From Vallitalea maricola (lineage in GTDB: Bacteria > Bacillota > Clostridia > Lachnospirales > Vallitaleaceae): a DNA stretch of 64,000 nucleotides. The notes beneath the pieces were generated by a model. It was given only the letters and a program-made list of their open reading frames with translations, did not search any database and was not told the origin of the DNA. Position 1 is the stretch's first letter, and every line of letters begins with the position of its first letter. Both the position numbers and the translations under genes were made by a program. The stretch spans positions 10,062 through 74,061 of the forward strand of contig NZ_BTPU01000055.1 in NCBI RefSeq assembly GCF_036985595.1, written 5' to 3'. Below are positions 45,333 to 54,943 of the stretch, one piece after another.

Positions 45333-46007
45333 TTAGTTTCCTCTATAAATACTATAATAAGAATCTATCATGCCTTTCATCTTATCATCAATCAATACTT
45401 TACCATTAATCTCTTTATTATATAAATGCTCTACAACCTCATCCATAGTTACTATAGCGCAAGTTTTCATGTTAAACTTCTTAGATAATTCATTAAGAGC
45501 ACTTTCATCTCCCTGCCCTTTTTCCATTCTATCTACAGATATGATCAATCCTTTTACATCCACATCACCATTAGCTTTAATTATTGGCATAGTCTCATAG
45601 ATTGATGTCCCGGCAGTTGTAACATCCTCAATAATGATAACCTTATCACCATCTTGTAATTTACTTCCAAGCAAAATTCCTTTATCACCATGATCTTTTA
45701 TTTCTTTTCTATTAGAGCAGTAAGCCACTTCTTTATCATAATTATTGCTCAGTGCCACTGCTGTAGTTACACTAAGAGGTATTCCCTTATAAGCTGGTCC
45801 AAACAACACATCAAAATCAGCATCAAAATTATCCATAATAGCCTTAGCATAAAACTCACTAAGTCTACTTAACTGACTCCCAGTTCTATAATTCCCCGTA
45901 TTCACAAAAAATGGAGTCTTTCTCCCACTCTTAGTAATAAAATCACCAAAAGTCAATACTCCACACTCAACCATAAACTCAATAAAATCTCTTTTATACT
46001 GTTCCAT
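45333..46007 (-). CDS. pyrE: Orotate phosphoribosyltransferase
   Basis: PyrE joins orotate and PRPP to give OMP in the cytoplasm. The 224-residue protein carries the PRPP-binding motif VIIIEDVTTAGTSIYE and the N-terminal GDFITKSGRKTPFFVNTGNY of the family. It is the last gene of the pyrimidine operon. It is separated from pyrD by 389 bases that hold two palindromic elements, an unusual gap for this otherwise tight operon. Confidence 0.96.
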   Translation of the reverse strand: MEQYKRDFIEFMVECGVLTFGDFITKSGRKTPFFVNTGNYRTGSQLSRLSEFYAKAIMDNFDADFDVLFGPAYKGIPLSVTTAVALSNNYDKEVAYCSNRKEIKDHGDKGILLGSKLQDGDKVIIIEDVTTAGTSIYETMPIIKANGDVDVKGLIISVDRMEKGQGDESALNELSKKFNMKTCAIVTMDEVVEHLYNKEINGKVLIDDKMKGMIDSYYSIYRGN

Positions 46008-46080
46008 ACTATAAATTCCTCCTAATTCGTATTTCTGTATTTTAAATTAACTATTATGTGTTTTAACTAACAGTCGTTCC

Positions 46081-46179
46081 GATAGTATAGGGGAATATTC
46101 CGTCAGCCCTTAAACGTCCATGTTTAAAGGGCTGAGTTCGCCATCCGTGGCTCACTGCTCCATATTCCCCTATACTATC
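46081..46179. repeat. Palindromic element, B-type copy 1
   Basis: Perfect 18-bp arms (GATAGTATAGGGGAATAT at 46081-46098 and its complement at 46162-46179) enclose a core. Read on the minus strand, the core begins GGAGCAGTGAGCCACGGATG. An inner hairpin (CAGCCCTTAAAC / GTTTAAAGGGCTG, 46104-46134) has the loop GTCCAT. Together with copy 2 it fills the pyrD-pyrE gap. Confidence 0.78.
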
Positions 46180-46290
46180 TCCACTCGATATTTTAATCAT
46201 ACCTTGAGTACATATAATTTCCCCGCTTAACAAAACTTACTATACATCACTCTCTTAGTCTTCCCACCAAACTTAATCAATCACGACCGA

Positions 46291-46391
46291 GGGGAGTAAA
46301 GGGGTATGTGGAGTAGCGAGCCATGGACGGCGAGCCCGGCAATTTATACAGGACGTATAACCTGCCGGCGTAACATACCCCTTTACTCCCC
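46291..46391. repeat. Palindromic element, B-type copy 2
   Basis: Perfect 19-bp arms (46291-46309 and 46373-46391, beginning GGGGAGTAAAGGGGTATGT) enclose GGAGTAGCGAGCCATGGACG and an inner hairpin built on CCGGCA...TGCCGG with the loop sequence AGGAC. The core is strikingly GC-rich for this genome. It starts 5 bases after the pyrD stop and lies in the opposite orientation to copy 1. Confidence 0.78.
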
Positions 46392-46396
46392 GACCG

Positions 46397-47299
46397 TTAC
46401 CTAACACTACCAATCAATTCCCCAACATCCTTAACTCCCATACTCTCCATATATCTCTCAATTCCTTCAATAACTTCAACCGTTGCCCTAGGATTCATAA
46501 AATTAGCGGTCCCTACAGCAACTCCCGTAGCTCCAGCCAACATGAACTCAATAGCATCTTCCCCATTACATATACCTCCAAGACCTATAATAGGCAATTT
46601 GATACTGTTATATACCTGATTCACCATTCTTACTGCAACAGGTTTTATAGCAGGTCCCGAGAATCCTCCAACTCTATTAGCAAGTACAGGTTTCTTCTTA
46701 TAAATATCTATCTTCATACCTAGCAAAGTATTAATTAATGAAACACAGTCCGCTCCGCCTGCTTCTACTGCCCTAGCTATTTCTGTAATATCTGTTACAT
46801 TAGGACTCAACTTCACTATCAATGGTTGTTTGGCATGTTTCTTGACCTGAGATGTAACATACTCAGCCATTTTAGGGTCGGTCCCAAATGCTACACCACC
46901 CTCTTTAACATTAGGACAAGATATATTAAGTTCTATCATATCTATATCTGCATCTTGAAGTTTCTTAGCCACTTCTACATACTCATCCACTGTTTTTCCA
47001 GCTATATTAACAATAATTTTGGTATCATACTTTCTAAGAAAAGGAATATCTTCCTCTATAAAAACATCTACACCAGGATTTTGCAAACCAACTGCATTAA
47101 GCATTCCACCATAAGTCTCTGCAATTCTTGGCACTGGATTACCTAACCATTCATTACTTGCAACTCCCTTAACAACTACTCCTCCAAGTCTATTCAGGTC
47201 TACAAATTCCGAGTACTCTTTCCCAGACCCAAAAGTTCCAGAAGCAGTCATCACCGGATTCTTAAAATCAATCCCTGCTATATTTACTGAAGTATTCAT
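46397..47299 (-). CDS. pyrD: Dihydroorotate dehydrogenase B, catalytic subunit
   Basis: This FMN enzyme oxidises dihydroorotate to orotate, passing electrons through PyrK to NAD. The 300-residue barrel has the catalytic Cys in ELNISCPNVKEGG, FMN-site motifs IVKLSPNVTDI and PIIGLGGICNGEDAIEFML, and the N-terminal NPVMTASGTFGSG. Its start overlaps the pyrK stop (TAATG), typical of this heterodimer. It ends right next to palindromic element B2. Confidence 0.97.
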   Translation of the reverse strand: MNTSVNIAGIDFKNPVMTASGTFGSGKEYSEFVDLNRLGGVVVKGVASNEWLGNPVPRIAETYGGMLNAVGLQNPGVDVFIEEDIPFLRKYDTKIIVNIAGKTVDEYVEVAKKLQDADIDMIELNISCPNVKEGGVAFGTDPKMAEYVTSQVKKHAKQPLIVKLSPNVTDITEIARAVEAGGADCVSLINTLLGMKIDIYKKKPVLANRVGGFSGPAIKPVAVRMVNQVYNSIKLPIIGLGGICNGEDAIEFMLAGATGVAVGTANFMNPRATVEVIEGIERYMESMGVKDVGELIGSVR

Positions 47300-48075
47300 T
47301 AAAATATTACCTCCTTAGCATCAAAAACAGGTCCATCCTTACAGACTTTCTTATGAACATATCCTAGTTCATTATCTGCTTTAATCTTACATATACATCC
47401 TACACAAGCCCCTATACCACAGCCCATTCTTTCTTCTAATGATATCTGAGCATCTACTTCTAATCTCTCAGCCATATCTTTGACAGCGGCCAACATAGGT
47501 TTTGGTCCACAAGAGTATATCATACTCCCCTTTACTCCTACTTTTTCCATTAGCTCAACTACATTTCCTTTTTCTCCAACTGAACCATCATCAGTCGCAA
47601 TATGAACTTCCCCATACTTCTCGAACTCCTTAGTCAAAAACGACCCACTTCTGAATCCAAGAAAAACTTTTTTCTTACCAGGCAGATTCTTCACAAGCTC
47701 AAGAAGAGGTGGTGCACCAACCCCACCACCAACAATAATACTCTCATCACATTTTGTTATCTTGAACCCATTACCTAATGGACCTAACACTTCAATTTTA
47801 TCTCCTGAAATCAGGTCCGAGAATTCCTTAGTTCCCATACCAACAATCATATAAACAATAGTAACTAATCCTTTATCTCTATTCACTTCACATATACTTA
47901 TAGGTCTAGGCAATATCCTGCTTTCTGCCTTACAATAAACATTAATAAATTGTCCTGCCTTAGCATTAACAGCAATCTCTTCCTGTCTAATAACCATCCT
48001 ATATACATTATCAGCTATTTCTACATTAGATATTATCTCTGCCTCTTGCTTATCTCTAAAATTATCTTGACACAT
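47299..48075 (-). CDS. pyrK: Dihydroorotate dehydrogenase B, electron transfer subunit
   Basis: PyrK carries FAD and a 2Fe-2S cluster and links PyrD to NAD. I set the start at the ATG at 48075 (MCQDNFRDKQEAE), with AAGGAGA upstream, giving 258 residues; the open frame to 48114 has no ribosome-binding site. FAD motif RILPRPISICEVN, NAD motif VGGGVGAPPLLEL and the cluster Cys in MGCGIGACVGCICK plus a later Cys (KVCKDGPVF) are visible. Confidence 0.96.
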   Translation of the reverse strand: MCQDNFRDKQEAEIISNVEIADNVYRMVIRQEEIAVNAKAGQFINVYCKAESRILPRPISICEVNRDKGLVTIVYMIVGMGTKEFSDLISGDKIEVLGPLGNGFKITKCDESIIVGGGVGAPPLLELVKNLPGKKKVFLGFRSGSFLTKEFEKYGEVHIATDDGSVGEKGNVVELMEKVGVKGSMIYSCGPKPMLAAVKDMAERLEVDAQISLEERMGCGIGACVGCICKIKADNELGYVHKKVCKDGPVFDAKEVIF

Positions 48076-48158
48076 AATATCTCCTTTCCAGATGTTATTA
48101 ATTTCTATAAACACAACTTACTTTAAATCAATTACCGGTTTTTGTCTTTAACGACCGA

Positions 48159-48230
48159 AGGGTAAAGTATTAGAATCACGCAGACCGATCGCTTCTCAGA
48201 GTAAGGCAAGTGATTCTAATACTTTACCCT
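48159..48230. repeat. Palindromic element, A-type copy 2, overlapping the carB 3' end
   Basis: Perfect 21-bp arms (48159-48179 and 48210-48230, starting AGGGTAAAGTATTAGAATCA) enclose a 30-base loop. On the minus strand the loop starts TTGCCTTACTC and ends CGGTCTGC, the same ends as the 13839 copy, while the stem differs. The carB stop codon at 48216-48218 and its last residues (RVKY) are encoded within the right arm. Confidence 0.78.
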
Positions 48231-51200
48231 GACCCCTAAATTGTACACATCTGTATCTTCATGTTTCAAATCTGTACACAAGATATCTAACAACCCTCTA
48301 GCTGTATCAAGCGAAGTCAAGACTGGTACCGAAGCTTCTATTGCAGCTCTCCTAATTCTAAATCCGTCTCTTGTTGAATCATTTGCTTTAGTAGGTGTAT
48401 TTATTACTAAGTCTAACATACCACTTCTAATTAAGTCTAGAATATTTGGTACCCCTTCACTGATTTTCTTTACAATACTTACATCTATATCATGTTCTTT
48501 TAGAATTTTGGCAGTACCCTCTGTTGCAAGGAATCTATATCCCTTATCAGCAAATCCTTTTGCTATAGGTATGAATTCTTCCTGGTCATAAGGTTTTATA
48601 GTAGCCAGGATTGTTCCACCTTCTTTTGGCATATTCATACCAGAAGCTATGAATCCCTTGAACAATGCTTCTTCAAAAGTCTTTCCAACTCCTAGAACCT
48701 CTCCTGTTGACCTCATCTCTGGTCCTAAGCTGACTTCTACATCAGGCAGTTTTTGAGTAGAGAATACTGGCACTTTAATGGCTATTGTATCAGCTTCTTT
48801 ATATAATCCTGTGCCAAATCCTAACTCACTTAGTTTACTTCCTAACATTACTTTCGTAGCTAAGTCAATCATTGGAACTCCTGTTACTTTACTTATATAT
48901 GGAACTGTTCTAGAAGACCTAGGATTTACTTCTATGATATATAATTCATCCTTATATTCAATGTATTGAATGTTAATCATACCAACTACTTTCAGCGCTT
49001 TCGCTATCTGTCTAGTATGATGAAGAATCTTATCTTTTATTTCCTGCTCAATATTCTTGGATGGATATATTGATATACTATCTCCTGAATGAACTCCCGC
49101 TCTTTCAAGATGTTCCATGATTCCAGGGATTAAGATATCTTCTCCATCACATATTGCATCTACTTCAATCTCTCTACCTATCAAGTATCTATCAATCAAT
49201 ACTGGGTTCTTGCTGTCTCTTTCAAAGGCTTGTACTAGGTATCTTTCCAATTCCACCTTATCGTAAGTAATCTCCATACCTTGTCCTCCAAGTACATAGG
49301 ACGGTCTTACAAGTACTGGATATCCTAATATTTCTGCTTCTTCTAAGCCTTCCTGTAGATTCCATACCGCTTTACCTTTAGGTCTTTCTATTCCAAGAGA
49401 CTCCATTAATTCATCAAATTTTTCTCTATCTTCTGCTTCATCTATTTGCTTAGGCTTAGTTCCCAACACATTTACATTCATTTCATCTAGGAATCCGGCT
49501 AACTTAATGGCTGTTTGTCCTCCGAATTGAAGTATGACCCCATCTGGATTTTCCTTTTCAATGATATTCAGTACATCTTCTTCTGTAAGTGGTTCAAAAT
49601 ACAGTTTATCAGCTGTATCAAAATCTGTACTAACCGTTTCTGGATTGTTATTTGCTATTATTGTTTCTATCCCTGCTTTTTTCAGTGCTAATATACTGTG
49701 TACACTACAATAATCAAATTCTATTCCCTGTCCTATTCTAATAGGTCCAGAGCCTATAACCATAACTTTTTTGTTATCAGAAACTTCAACCTCATCGTAT
49801 TCATCATATGTTGAGTAATAATATGGTGATAGAGCTTCAAATTCTCCACCACATGTATCAACCATCTTAAATACTGCTTTTATATGGTAGGCTTTTCTAA
49901 GATTGTATACTTCTACTGGCTTACATTTCACGAAATCCGCTATAGCTTTATCAGAGAATCCTTTTTTCTTTAGATATAACATCCATTCCCTATCCACATC
50001 ATCTATTGTCTTAGTTCTTAGTTTCTCTTCTTCATTAACGATTCCTTTTATTTTATTTACAAAGAACTCATCTATTCCAGTTATCCTACATACTTTATCT
50101 ATTCTATAATTTCTTCTTAGAAGCTCTGCTAAGTCAAATAATCTTTCATCATCAGGTATCTGAACTCTTCTTTTTAGCTCTTCCAGACTTCTTGTAGCGG
50201 CTTTTTTATGATATAGTGAGTATTCTCCTATCTCAAGGGATCGAATTGCCTTTAATAGTGCTGATTCAAAGTTATTTCCTATAGCCATAACTTCTCCAGT
50301 CGCCATCATCTTAGTTCCTAATGTCTTTTTAGCTCTTCTGAATTTGTCAAAAGGCCATTTTGGTATTTTTATAACACAATAATCAAGTGTTGGTTCAAAA
50401 CATGCTTTTGTCTTCTTAGTTACTGCATTACTGATTTCATCTAGTCCATAGCCTAATGCTATCTTGGTACTTACTTTGGCTATTGGATAACCTGTCGCTT
50501 TTGATGCTAGAGCTGAAGAACGGCTAACTCTTGGATTAATCTCGATTACTGCATATTCATAGCTGTCTGGATGAAGTGCTAACTGGACATTACATCCTCC
50601 TTCAATCCCTATGGCATTTATTATGTCTATAGATGCTTTTCTTAACATTTGATATTCTACATCTGATAAAGTCTGTGATGGTGCTACAACAATACTATCA
50701 CCTGTATGTACTCCAACAGGGTCAATATTTTCCATATTACATACAGTTATGCAGTTACCAAAAGAGTCTCTCATAACTTCATACTCTATTTCTTTCCAAC
50801 CTTTTATTGATTTTTCTAATAGAACTTGACCAACTCTACTTAATTGTAGACCTTTAGCTAATATTTGTTTTAATTCTTCTCTGTCTTCGGCAATTCCACC
50901 ACCACTTCCACCAAGTGTATAAGCTGGTCTTACTACAACAGGGTAACCAATCTTAGCGGCAAAATCTACACCTTCTTCCATACTGGTTACAATCTTACTC
51001 TCTATAACAGGCTGGTCAATTCTCTCCATCAATTTCTTAAAATCTTCCCTGTCTTCTCCTTCTTTTATTGCCTCGATGGATGTTCCTATAACTCGAACAT
51101 TGTACTTATCCAATATTCCACTATCATAGAGCTCAACAGCTATATTAAGTCCTGTTTGTCCACCCATACCAGCAATCAAACTATCAGGTCTTTCAATATC

Positions 51201-51434
51201 AATTACTTTTTCTAGATACTCTATAGTAAGTGGTTCTATATATACTTTATCAGCTACTTCTTTATCTGTCATGATTGTAGCTGGATTACTGTTAACTAAT
51301 ATAGTTTCGATTCCTTCTTCTCTCAGTGCTTGACAAGCTTGTGTCCCTGAATAATCAAACTCTGCAGCCTGTCCAATAACTATAGGTCCTGAACCTATTA
51401 CCAATACTTTTTTTATGCTCATATCTTTAGGCAT
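48216..51434 (-). CDS. carB: Carbamoyl-phosphate synthase, large subunit
   Basis: CarB makes carbamoyl phosphate from bicarbonate, ammonia and two ATP. The 1072-residue protein shows both ATP-grasp halves, each beginning with a Gly-rich motif (VIGSGPIVIGQAAEFDYSG at about 11 and VIGSGPIRIGQGIEFDYC near 560). The C-terminal allosteric MGS-like domain (ATEGTAKILKEHDIDVSIV) is present. Its start overlaps the carA end by 8 bases, with an AAGGAGG site. Its C-terminal four codons and stop come from an inserted palindromic element. Confidence 0.98.
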   Translation of the reverse strand: MPKDMSIKKVLVIGSGPIVIGQAAEFDYSGTQACQALREEGIETILVNSNPATIMTDKEVADKVYIEPLTIEYLEKVIDIERPDSLIAGMGGQTGLNIAVELYDSGILDKYNVRVIGTSIEAIKEGEDREDFKKLMERIDQPVIESKIVTSMEEGVDFAAKIGYPVVVRPAYTLGGSGGGIAEDREELKQILAKGLQLSRVGQVLLEKSIKGWKEIEYEVMRDSFGNCITVCNMENIDPVGVHTGDSIVVAPSQTLSDVEYQMLRKASIDIINAIGIEGGCNVQLALHPDSYEYAVIEINPRVSRSSALASKATGYPIAKVSTKIALGYGLDEISNAVTKKTKACFEPTLDYCVIKIPKWPFDKFRRAKKTLGTKMMATGEVMAIGNNFESALLKAIRSLEIGEYSLYHKKAATRSLEELKRRVQIPDDERLFDLAELLRRNYRIDKVCRITGIDEFFVNKIKGIVNEEEKLRTKTIDDVDREWMLYLKKKGFSDKAIADFVKCKPVEVYNLRKAYHIKAVFKMVDTCGGEFEALSPYYYSTYDEYDEVEVSDNKKVMVIGSGPIRIGQGIEFDYCSVHSILALKKAGIETIIANNNPETVSTDFDTADKLYFEPLTEEDVLNIIEKENPDGVILQFGGQTAIKLAGFLDEMNVNVLGTKPKQIDEAEDREKFDELMESLGIERPKGKAVWNLQEGLEEAEILGYPVLVRPSYVLGGQGMEITYDKVELERYLVQAFERDSKNPVLIDRYLIGREIEVDAICDGEDILIPGIMEHLERAGVHSGDSISIYPSKNIEQEIKDKILHHTRQIAKALKVVGMINIQYIEYKDELYIIEVNPRSSRTVPYISKVTGVPMIDLATKVMLGSKLSELGFGTGLYKEADTIAIKVPVFSTQKLPDVEVSLGPEMRSTGEVLGVGKTFEEALFKGFIASGMNMPKEGGTILATIKPYDQEEFIPIAKGFADKGYRFLATEGTAKILKEHDIDVSIVKKISEGVPNILDLIRSGMLDLVINTPTKANDSTRDGFRIRRAAIEASVPVLTSLDTARGLLDILCTDLKHEDTDVYNLGVRVKY

Positions 51435-52506
51435 CTAATTTACCTCCTTGGTCATTCATTGTGTCAATAAATTCATCAAATATCCCATCTGTATCATATG
51501 GTCCTGGACAAGCTTCCGGATGAAACTGTATACTATAAATCTTATACTTATTATGCCTCATACCTTCAATAGTATTATCATTCATATTTATATGGGTCAC
51601 ACTAACATCCTTTGGCAAACCCTCATCAGTAACCACATAACCATGATTCTGGGATGTTATCATGATTTTACCAGTTTTCATGTCCTTCACTGGATGATTA
51701 GCACCTCTATGTCCAAATTTCAACTTCTCAGTATTACCACCAAGAGCTAACGCTAAAAGTTGATGTCCCAAGCATATACCAGTTATAGGCTTTTTCCCAA
51801 CAATCTTTTTAATCTCCTCAATAGACCCAGGTATATCCTTTGGATCTCCAGGTCCATTACTAAGGAATACTCCATCAGGCTCTACCGCCAACACATCCTC
51901 TGCTTTCGCATCAGCTGGAAAAATAGTCAATTTACATCCTCTACTCTTAAACGAATCAATAATATTCTGCTTAATCCCAAAATCCATCATGGCAATATGC
52001 AAACCATCACCATCTTCAACTTGTACTTCCTTAGTAGTAACTTCTTTCACAGCACTATTATTATTAAATCCATCCAACTGTAATTTTATCTGACTATCAG
52101 TTAAATCCCTTAATGTGATAATCCCTTTCATGGTACCATAGTTTCTAATTATCTTAGTCAATGCCCTAGTATCTATACCTTCCAAACCTAATATCCTATT
52201 CTCCTTCAAATAAGTATCAAGCTCAAACTCACATCTCCAATTACTAGGGTCATCACATTTCTCCCTAACAATGAATCCTCTAACCTTAGCTCCCTTAGAC
52301 TGCATATCATCCAAATTGATACCATAATTACCAATCAAAGGATACGTCATAGTAACAATCTGTCCATAATAGGACGGATCAGTCAACACTTCCTGATATC
52401 CTGTCATTCCAGTATTAAAAACAACCTCTCCAACTGTCTCCTTAAGATACCCAAAAGCTCTCCCATGAAAAACAGTCCCATTCTCAAGAATCAATCTAGC
52501 TCTCAT
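51427..52506 (-). CDS. carA: Carbamoyl-phosphate synthase, small subunit (glutaminase)
   Basis: CarA releases ammonia from glutamine for CarB. The start is the ATG at 52506 (MRARLILENGTVF), with AAGGAG 7 bases upstream, giving 359 residues; the longer frame to 52545 is not supported. The class I glutaminase triad is visible: Cys245 in GICLGHQL, then His and Glu in SIQFHPEACPGP. The N-terminal CPSase domain has FNTGMTGYQEVLTDPSY. The gene overlaps carB by 8 bases. Confidence 0.97.
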   Translation of the reverse strand: MRARLILENGTVFHGRAFGYLKETVGEVVFNTGMTGYQEVLTDPSYYGQIVTMTYPLIGNYGINLDDMQSKGAKVRGFIVREKCDDPSNWRCEFELDTYLKENRILGLEGIDTRALTKIIRNYGTMKGIITLRDLTDSQIKLQLDGFNNNSAVKEVTTKEVQVEDGDGLHIAMMDFGIKQNIIDSFKSRGCKLTIFPADAKAEDVLAVEPDGVFLSNGPGDPKDIPGSIEEIKKIVGKKPITGICLGHQLLALALGGNTEKLKFGHRGANHPVKDMKTGKIMITSQNHGYVVTDEGLPKDVSVTHINMNDNTIEGMRHNKYKIYSIQFHPEACPGPYDTDGIFDEFIDTMNDQGGKLDA

Positions 52507-52604
52507 ATAGTAAACTCCTTCTAAGTCATCAATTATCATTACCACAAACTTTATCTTTTAATCAGTTAATTTCATCATTCTAATTATCGTACGTTAATCC
52601 ACCC

Positions 52605-52648
52605 TGCACCACCGAAGGTAGAAAAGGGGTATGTGAAGCAGCGAGCTA
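52605..52648. repeat. Truncated B-type palindromic element at the pyrF 3' end
   Basis: The stretch GAAGGTAGAAAAGGGGTATG followed by TGAAGCAGCGAGCTAC matches the left arm and core start of element B2 (AAAGGGGTATGT, then GGAGTAGCGAGCC), but no right arm follows. It supplies the pyrF stop codon (52646-52648), so it looks like a half-element left after insertion or deletion. Confidence 0.6.
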
Positions 52649-53569
52649 CCTCACCCTATTCAAATCATCCCTCATACTAATCACAGCTTCTCTAGCTGCC
52701 TTACCAAATTCCTCATCCTTGAACTTATTCCTATAAGCTTCCTTAGTATAAGCCGCAATAATTCCTCTAGAAGAATTAACTATTGCTCCCAATCCATCTT
52801 TATTAAAACATCCAGCCAAATCTTCTGCTGTAGCCCCTTGTGCACCATAACCAGGCACCAAGAAGAAAGTCTTAGGCATAATTTTTCTAAGCTCAGTACT
52901 CTGCTTTGGATAAGTTGCTCCAACAACTGCTCCAACTCTGCTATAACCAAGCTCACCCATTGATTTCTCTCCCCAACCAGCTACAAGCTTTCCTACTCTG
53001 TCATATATCTTTTCACCTTCTACAACAAGGTCCTGTATCTCTCCACTATTTGGATTAGATGTCTTTACTAGCACAAACAATCCTTTATCATACTCATTAC
53101 AATTCCCTATATAAGGCTCTATGGAATCATATCCTAGATAAGGGTTTAGAGTTATAAAATCCTCTTTATATACTTCAAATGATTCTTCCTCAACTTCTAC
53201 TCTACCAATATGTCCATTGGAATATGCTAAAGCTGTTGAAGCTATGTCACTTCTTTTGATATCTCCTATTACTATAAGACCTTTTTCTTTTGCATAATCT
53301 ATTGTATCTATATAAGCTTTCAGCCCATCAACACCAAATTGCTCATACATGGCAACCTGTGGTTTCACAGCAGGTATTAGGTCATATACATTATCTATTA
53401 TTTCTTTGTTAAAATTATAAAATGCATCAGCTGCTCCCTTAAGAGTCTTTCCATATTTCTCATATGAACTTTCTTTTATATATTCTGGTACAAAATTCAA
53501 CCTAGGGTCTAATCCTACAACAGTTGCATTATCCATCTCTTTAATCTTTCTTATTAATTGATCTACCAT
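52646..53569 (-). CDS. pyrF: Orotidine 5'-phosphate decarboxylase
   Basis: PyrF turns OMP into UMP. The 307-residue length and motifs place it in the longer type 2 group: VVGLDPRLNFVPEYI at the N-terminus, the active-site GDIKRSDIAST with the catalytic Asp/Lys, and FLVPGYGAQGATAEDL near the C-terminus. It lies 24 bases after pyrC. The final residues RVR are coded by a truncated palindromic element, slightly altering the natural end. Confidence 0.96.
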   Translation of the reverse strand: MVDQLIRKIKEMDNATVVGLDPRLNFVPEYIKESSYEKYGKTLKGAADAFYNFNKEIIDNVYDLIPAVKPQVAMYEQFGVDGLKAYIDTIDYAKEKGLIVIGDIKRSDIASTALAYSNGHIGRVEVEEESFEVYKEDFITLNPYLGYDSIEPYIGNCNEYDKGLFVLVKTSNPNSGEIQDLVVEGEKIYDRVGKLVAGWGEKSMGELGYSRVGAVVGATYPKQSTELRKIMPKTFFLVPGYGAQGATAEDLAGCFNKDGLGAIVNSSRGIIAAYTKEAYRNKFKDEEFGKAAREAVISMRDDLNRVR

Positions 53570-53593
53570 TTTTATCTTCCTCCTTATAAATCT

Positions 53594-54862
53594 TTATTTG
53601 AAAACTATTTTTCCATTTACAATTGTATATTTAACCTTTCCTATTACATTTTTTCCATGGAAAGGACTATTTTTACTTTTTGAATGAAATTTATTCACAT
53701 CTATTTTATATTCTTCTGTTGGATTAATAATTGTTATATCAGCGATTTTTCCAATCTCCAGTATCCCTTTATCAATTCCTAACATCTTAGCTGGGTTATA
53801 ACTCATTTTACTGATAAGTTGAAGGGGTGTTAATATCTCTGTTTCAACTAATTCAGTAATTCCTAATGCTACAGCTGTTTCAAGTCCAACTATACCATTT
53901 GGTGCTTTTTCATATCCACAATTTTTTTCATCAATATGATGAGGAGCATGGTCAGTGGCTATTATCTCTATTACTCCATCTTTTAATGCTTCTTTTACCG
54001 CTTCAACATCTTTTTTACTTCTTAATGGCGGATTCATTTTAGTATTCGTATTTTCTAGTGTTACATCTTCTTCTGTCAAAGTATAATGGTGTGGGCATAC
54101 TTCAGCAGACACATTCAAACCACTCTCCTTAGCATTTCTTAAAAAGTCTATACTCTCTTTCGTACTAATATGACAGATATGAAGTCTTGCTCCTGTTCTT
54201 CCTGCTAGAATTATATCTCTTGATACAATTATGTCTTCTGATTCGGGTGGTATTCCTTCTACACCTAATTTATTTGCAATGCCTTCATTCATAATTCCTG
54301 TTTTCGCTAAAGTGGCATCTTCACAATGTGATAATACAGGTATATCTAATTTTTTAGCTTGTATCATAGCATCATTTAGTATCTTTGCATTCATTACTGA
54401 TTTACCATCTTCACTTAGAGCACATATACCTGCCTTTGACATAGCTTCAATATCTACTAGCTGCTCTCCATTTTGTCCTAATGTAATTGCTCCTATTGGT
54501 AGAACATTTACAATCGCTTCATTTTCTGCTTTTTGTTTTACCAGCTCTACTAATTCTTTTGTATCTATAGCTGGATTAGTGTTAGGCATAGCACATATTG
54601 TTGTAAATCCTCCAGCCGCTGCACTTTTACTTCCTGTTGCTATAGTTTCCTTATGTTCATACCCTGGTTCTCTTAGATGTACATGAACATCTATAAGTCC
54701 TGGTGTTACCCATAATCCTTCTGCATCTATAATTTCATCTGCTTCACAAGTAATGTCTTCTTGTATCTTTACTATTACATCATCTTCTATAAGTAAGTCT
54801 AATTTTTTAACTAAGTCTTCTTTTGGATTAATTATTGTTCCATTCTTAATTAATAATTTCAT
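53594..54862 (-). CDS. pyrC: Dihydroorotase
   Basis: This zinc amidohydrolase interconverts carbamoyl-aspartate and dihydroorotate. The 422-residue protein shows the metal motif DVHVHLREPGYEHKETI (about 58-74), the later His ligands in VLSHCEDATL and LHICHISTKESI, and the catalytic Asp in IATDHAPHH. It is the first gene of the operon, with GGAGGG before the ATG, and sits behind the leader terminator at 54897-54943. No aspartate carbamoyltransferase (pyrB) gene is in this operon, so it must lie elsewhere. Confidence 0.97.
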   Translation of the reverse strand: MKLLIKNGTIINPKEDLVKKLDLLIEDDVIVKIQEDITCEADEIIDAEGLWVTPGLIDVHVHLREPGYEHKETIATGSKSAAAGGFTTICAMPNTNPAIDTKELVELVKQKAENEAIVNVLPIGAITLGQNGEQLVDIEAMSKAGICALSEDGKSVMNAKILNDAMIQAKKLDIPVLSHCEDATLAKTGIMNEGIANKLGVEGIPPESEDIIVSRDIILAGRTGARLHICHISTKESIDFLRNAKESGLNVSAEVCPHHYTLTEEDVTLENTNTKMNPPLRSKKDVEAVKEALKDGVIEIIATDHAPHHIDEKNCGYEKAPNGIVGLETAVALGITELVETEILTPLQLISKMSYNPAKMLGIDKGILEIGKIADITIINPTEEYKIDVNKFHSKSKNSPFHGKNVIGKVKYTIVNGKIVFK

Positions 54863-54896
54863 TAATTCAACCCTCCTGAGTTTTTTTGTAAATAAT

Positions 54897-54943
54897 GAAA
54901 AAGGGAATATACATGGTAATAATCAATTACCATGTATATTCCC
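54897..54943 (-). terminator. Attenuator terminator in the pyr operon leader
   Basis: A perfect 18-bp stem (GGGAATATACATGGTAAT, arms 54926-54943 and 54903-54920 in transcript order, 5-base loop) is followed by five T. It lies between the leader ORF and pyrC. The leader ORF stop codon (54929-54927) is inside the 5' arm, so a translating ribosome would block folding. Confidence 0.88.

Noticed and set aside
46081..46391. CRISPR-like or integron attC array in the pyrD-pyrE gap
   Set aside because: There are only two copies, no regular spacers, no cas or integrase genes, and no attC end motifs; they are palindromic elements.
54231..54686. 151-codon ORF opposite pyrC
   Set aside because: Ser/Ala/Ile-rich shadow of a conserved gene with no initiation signal.
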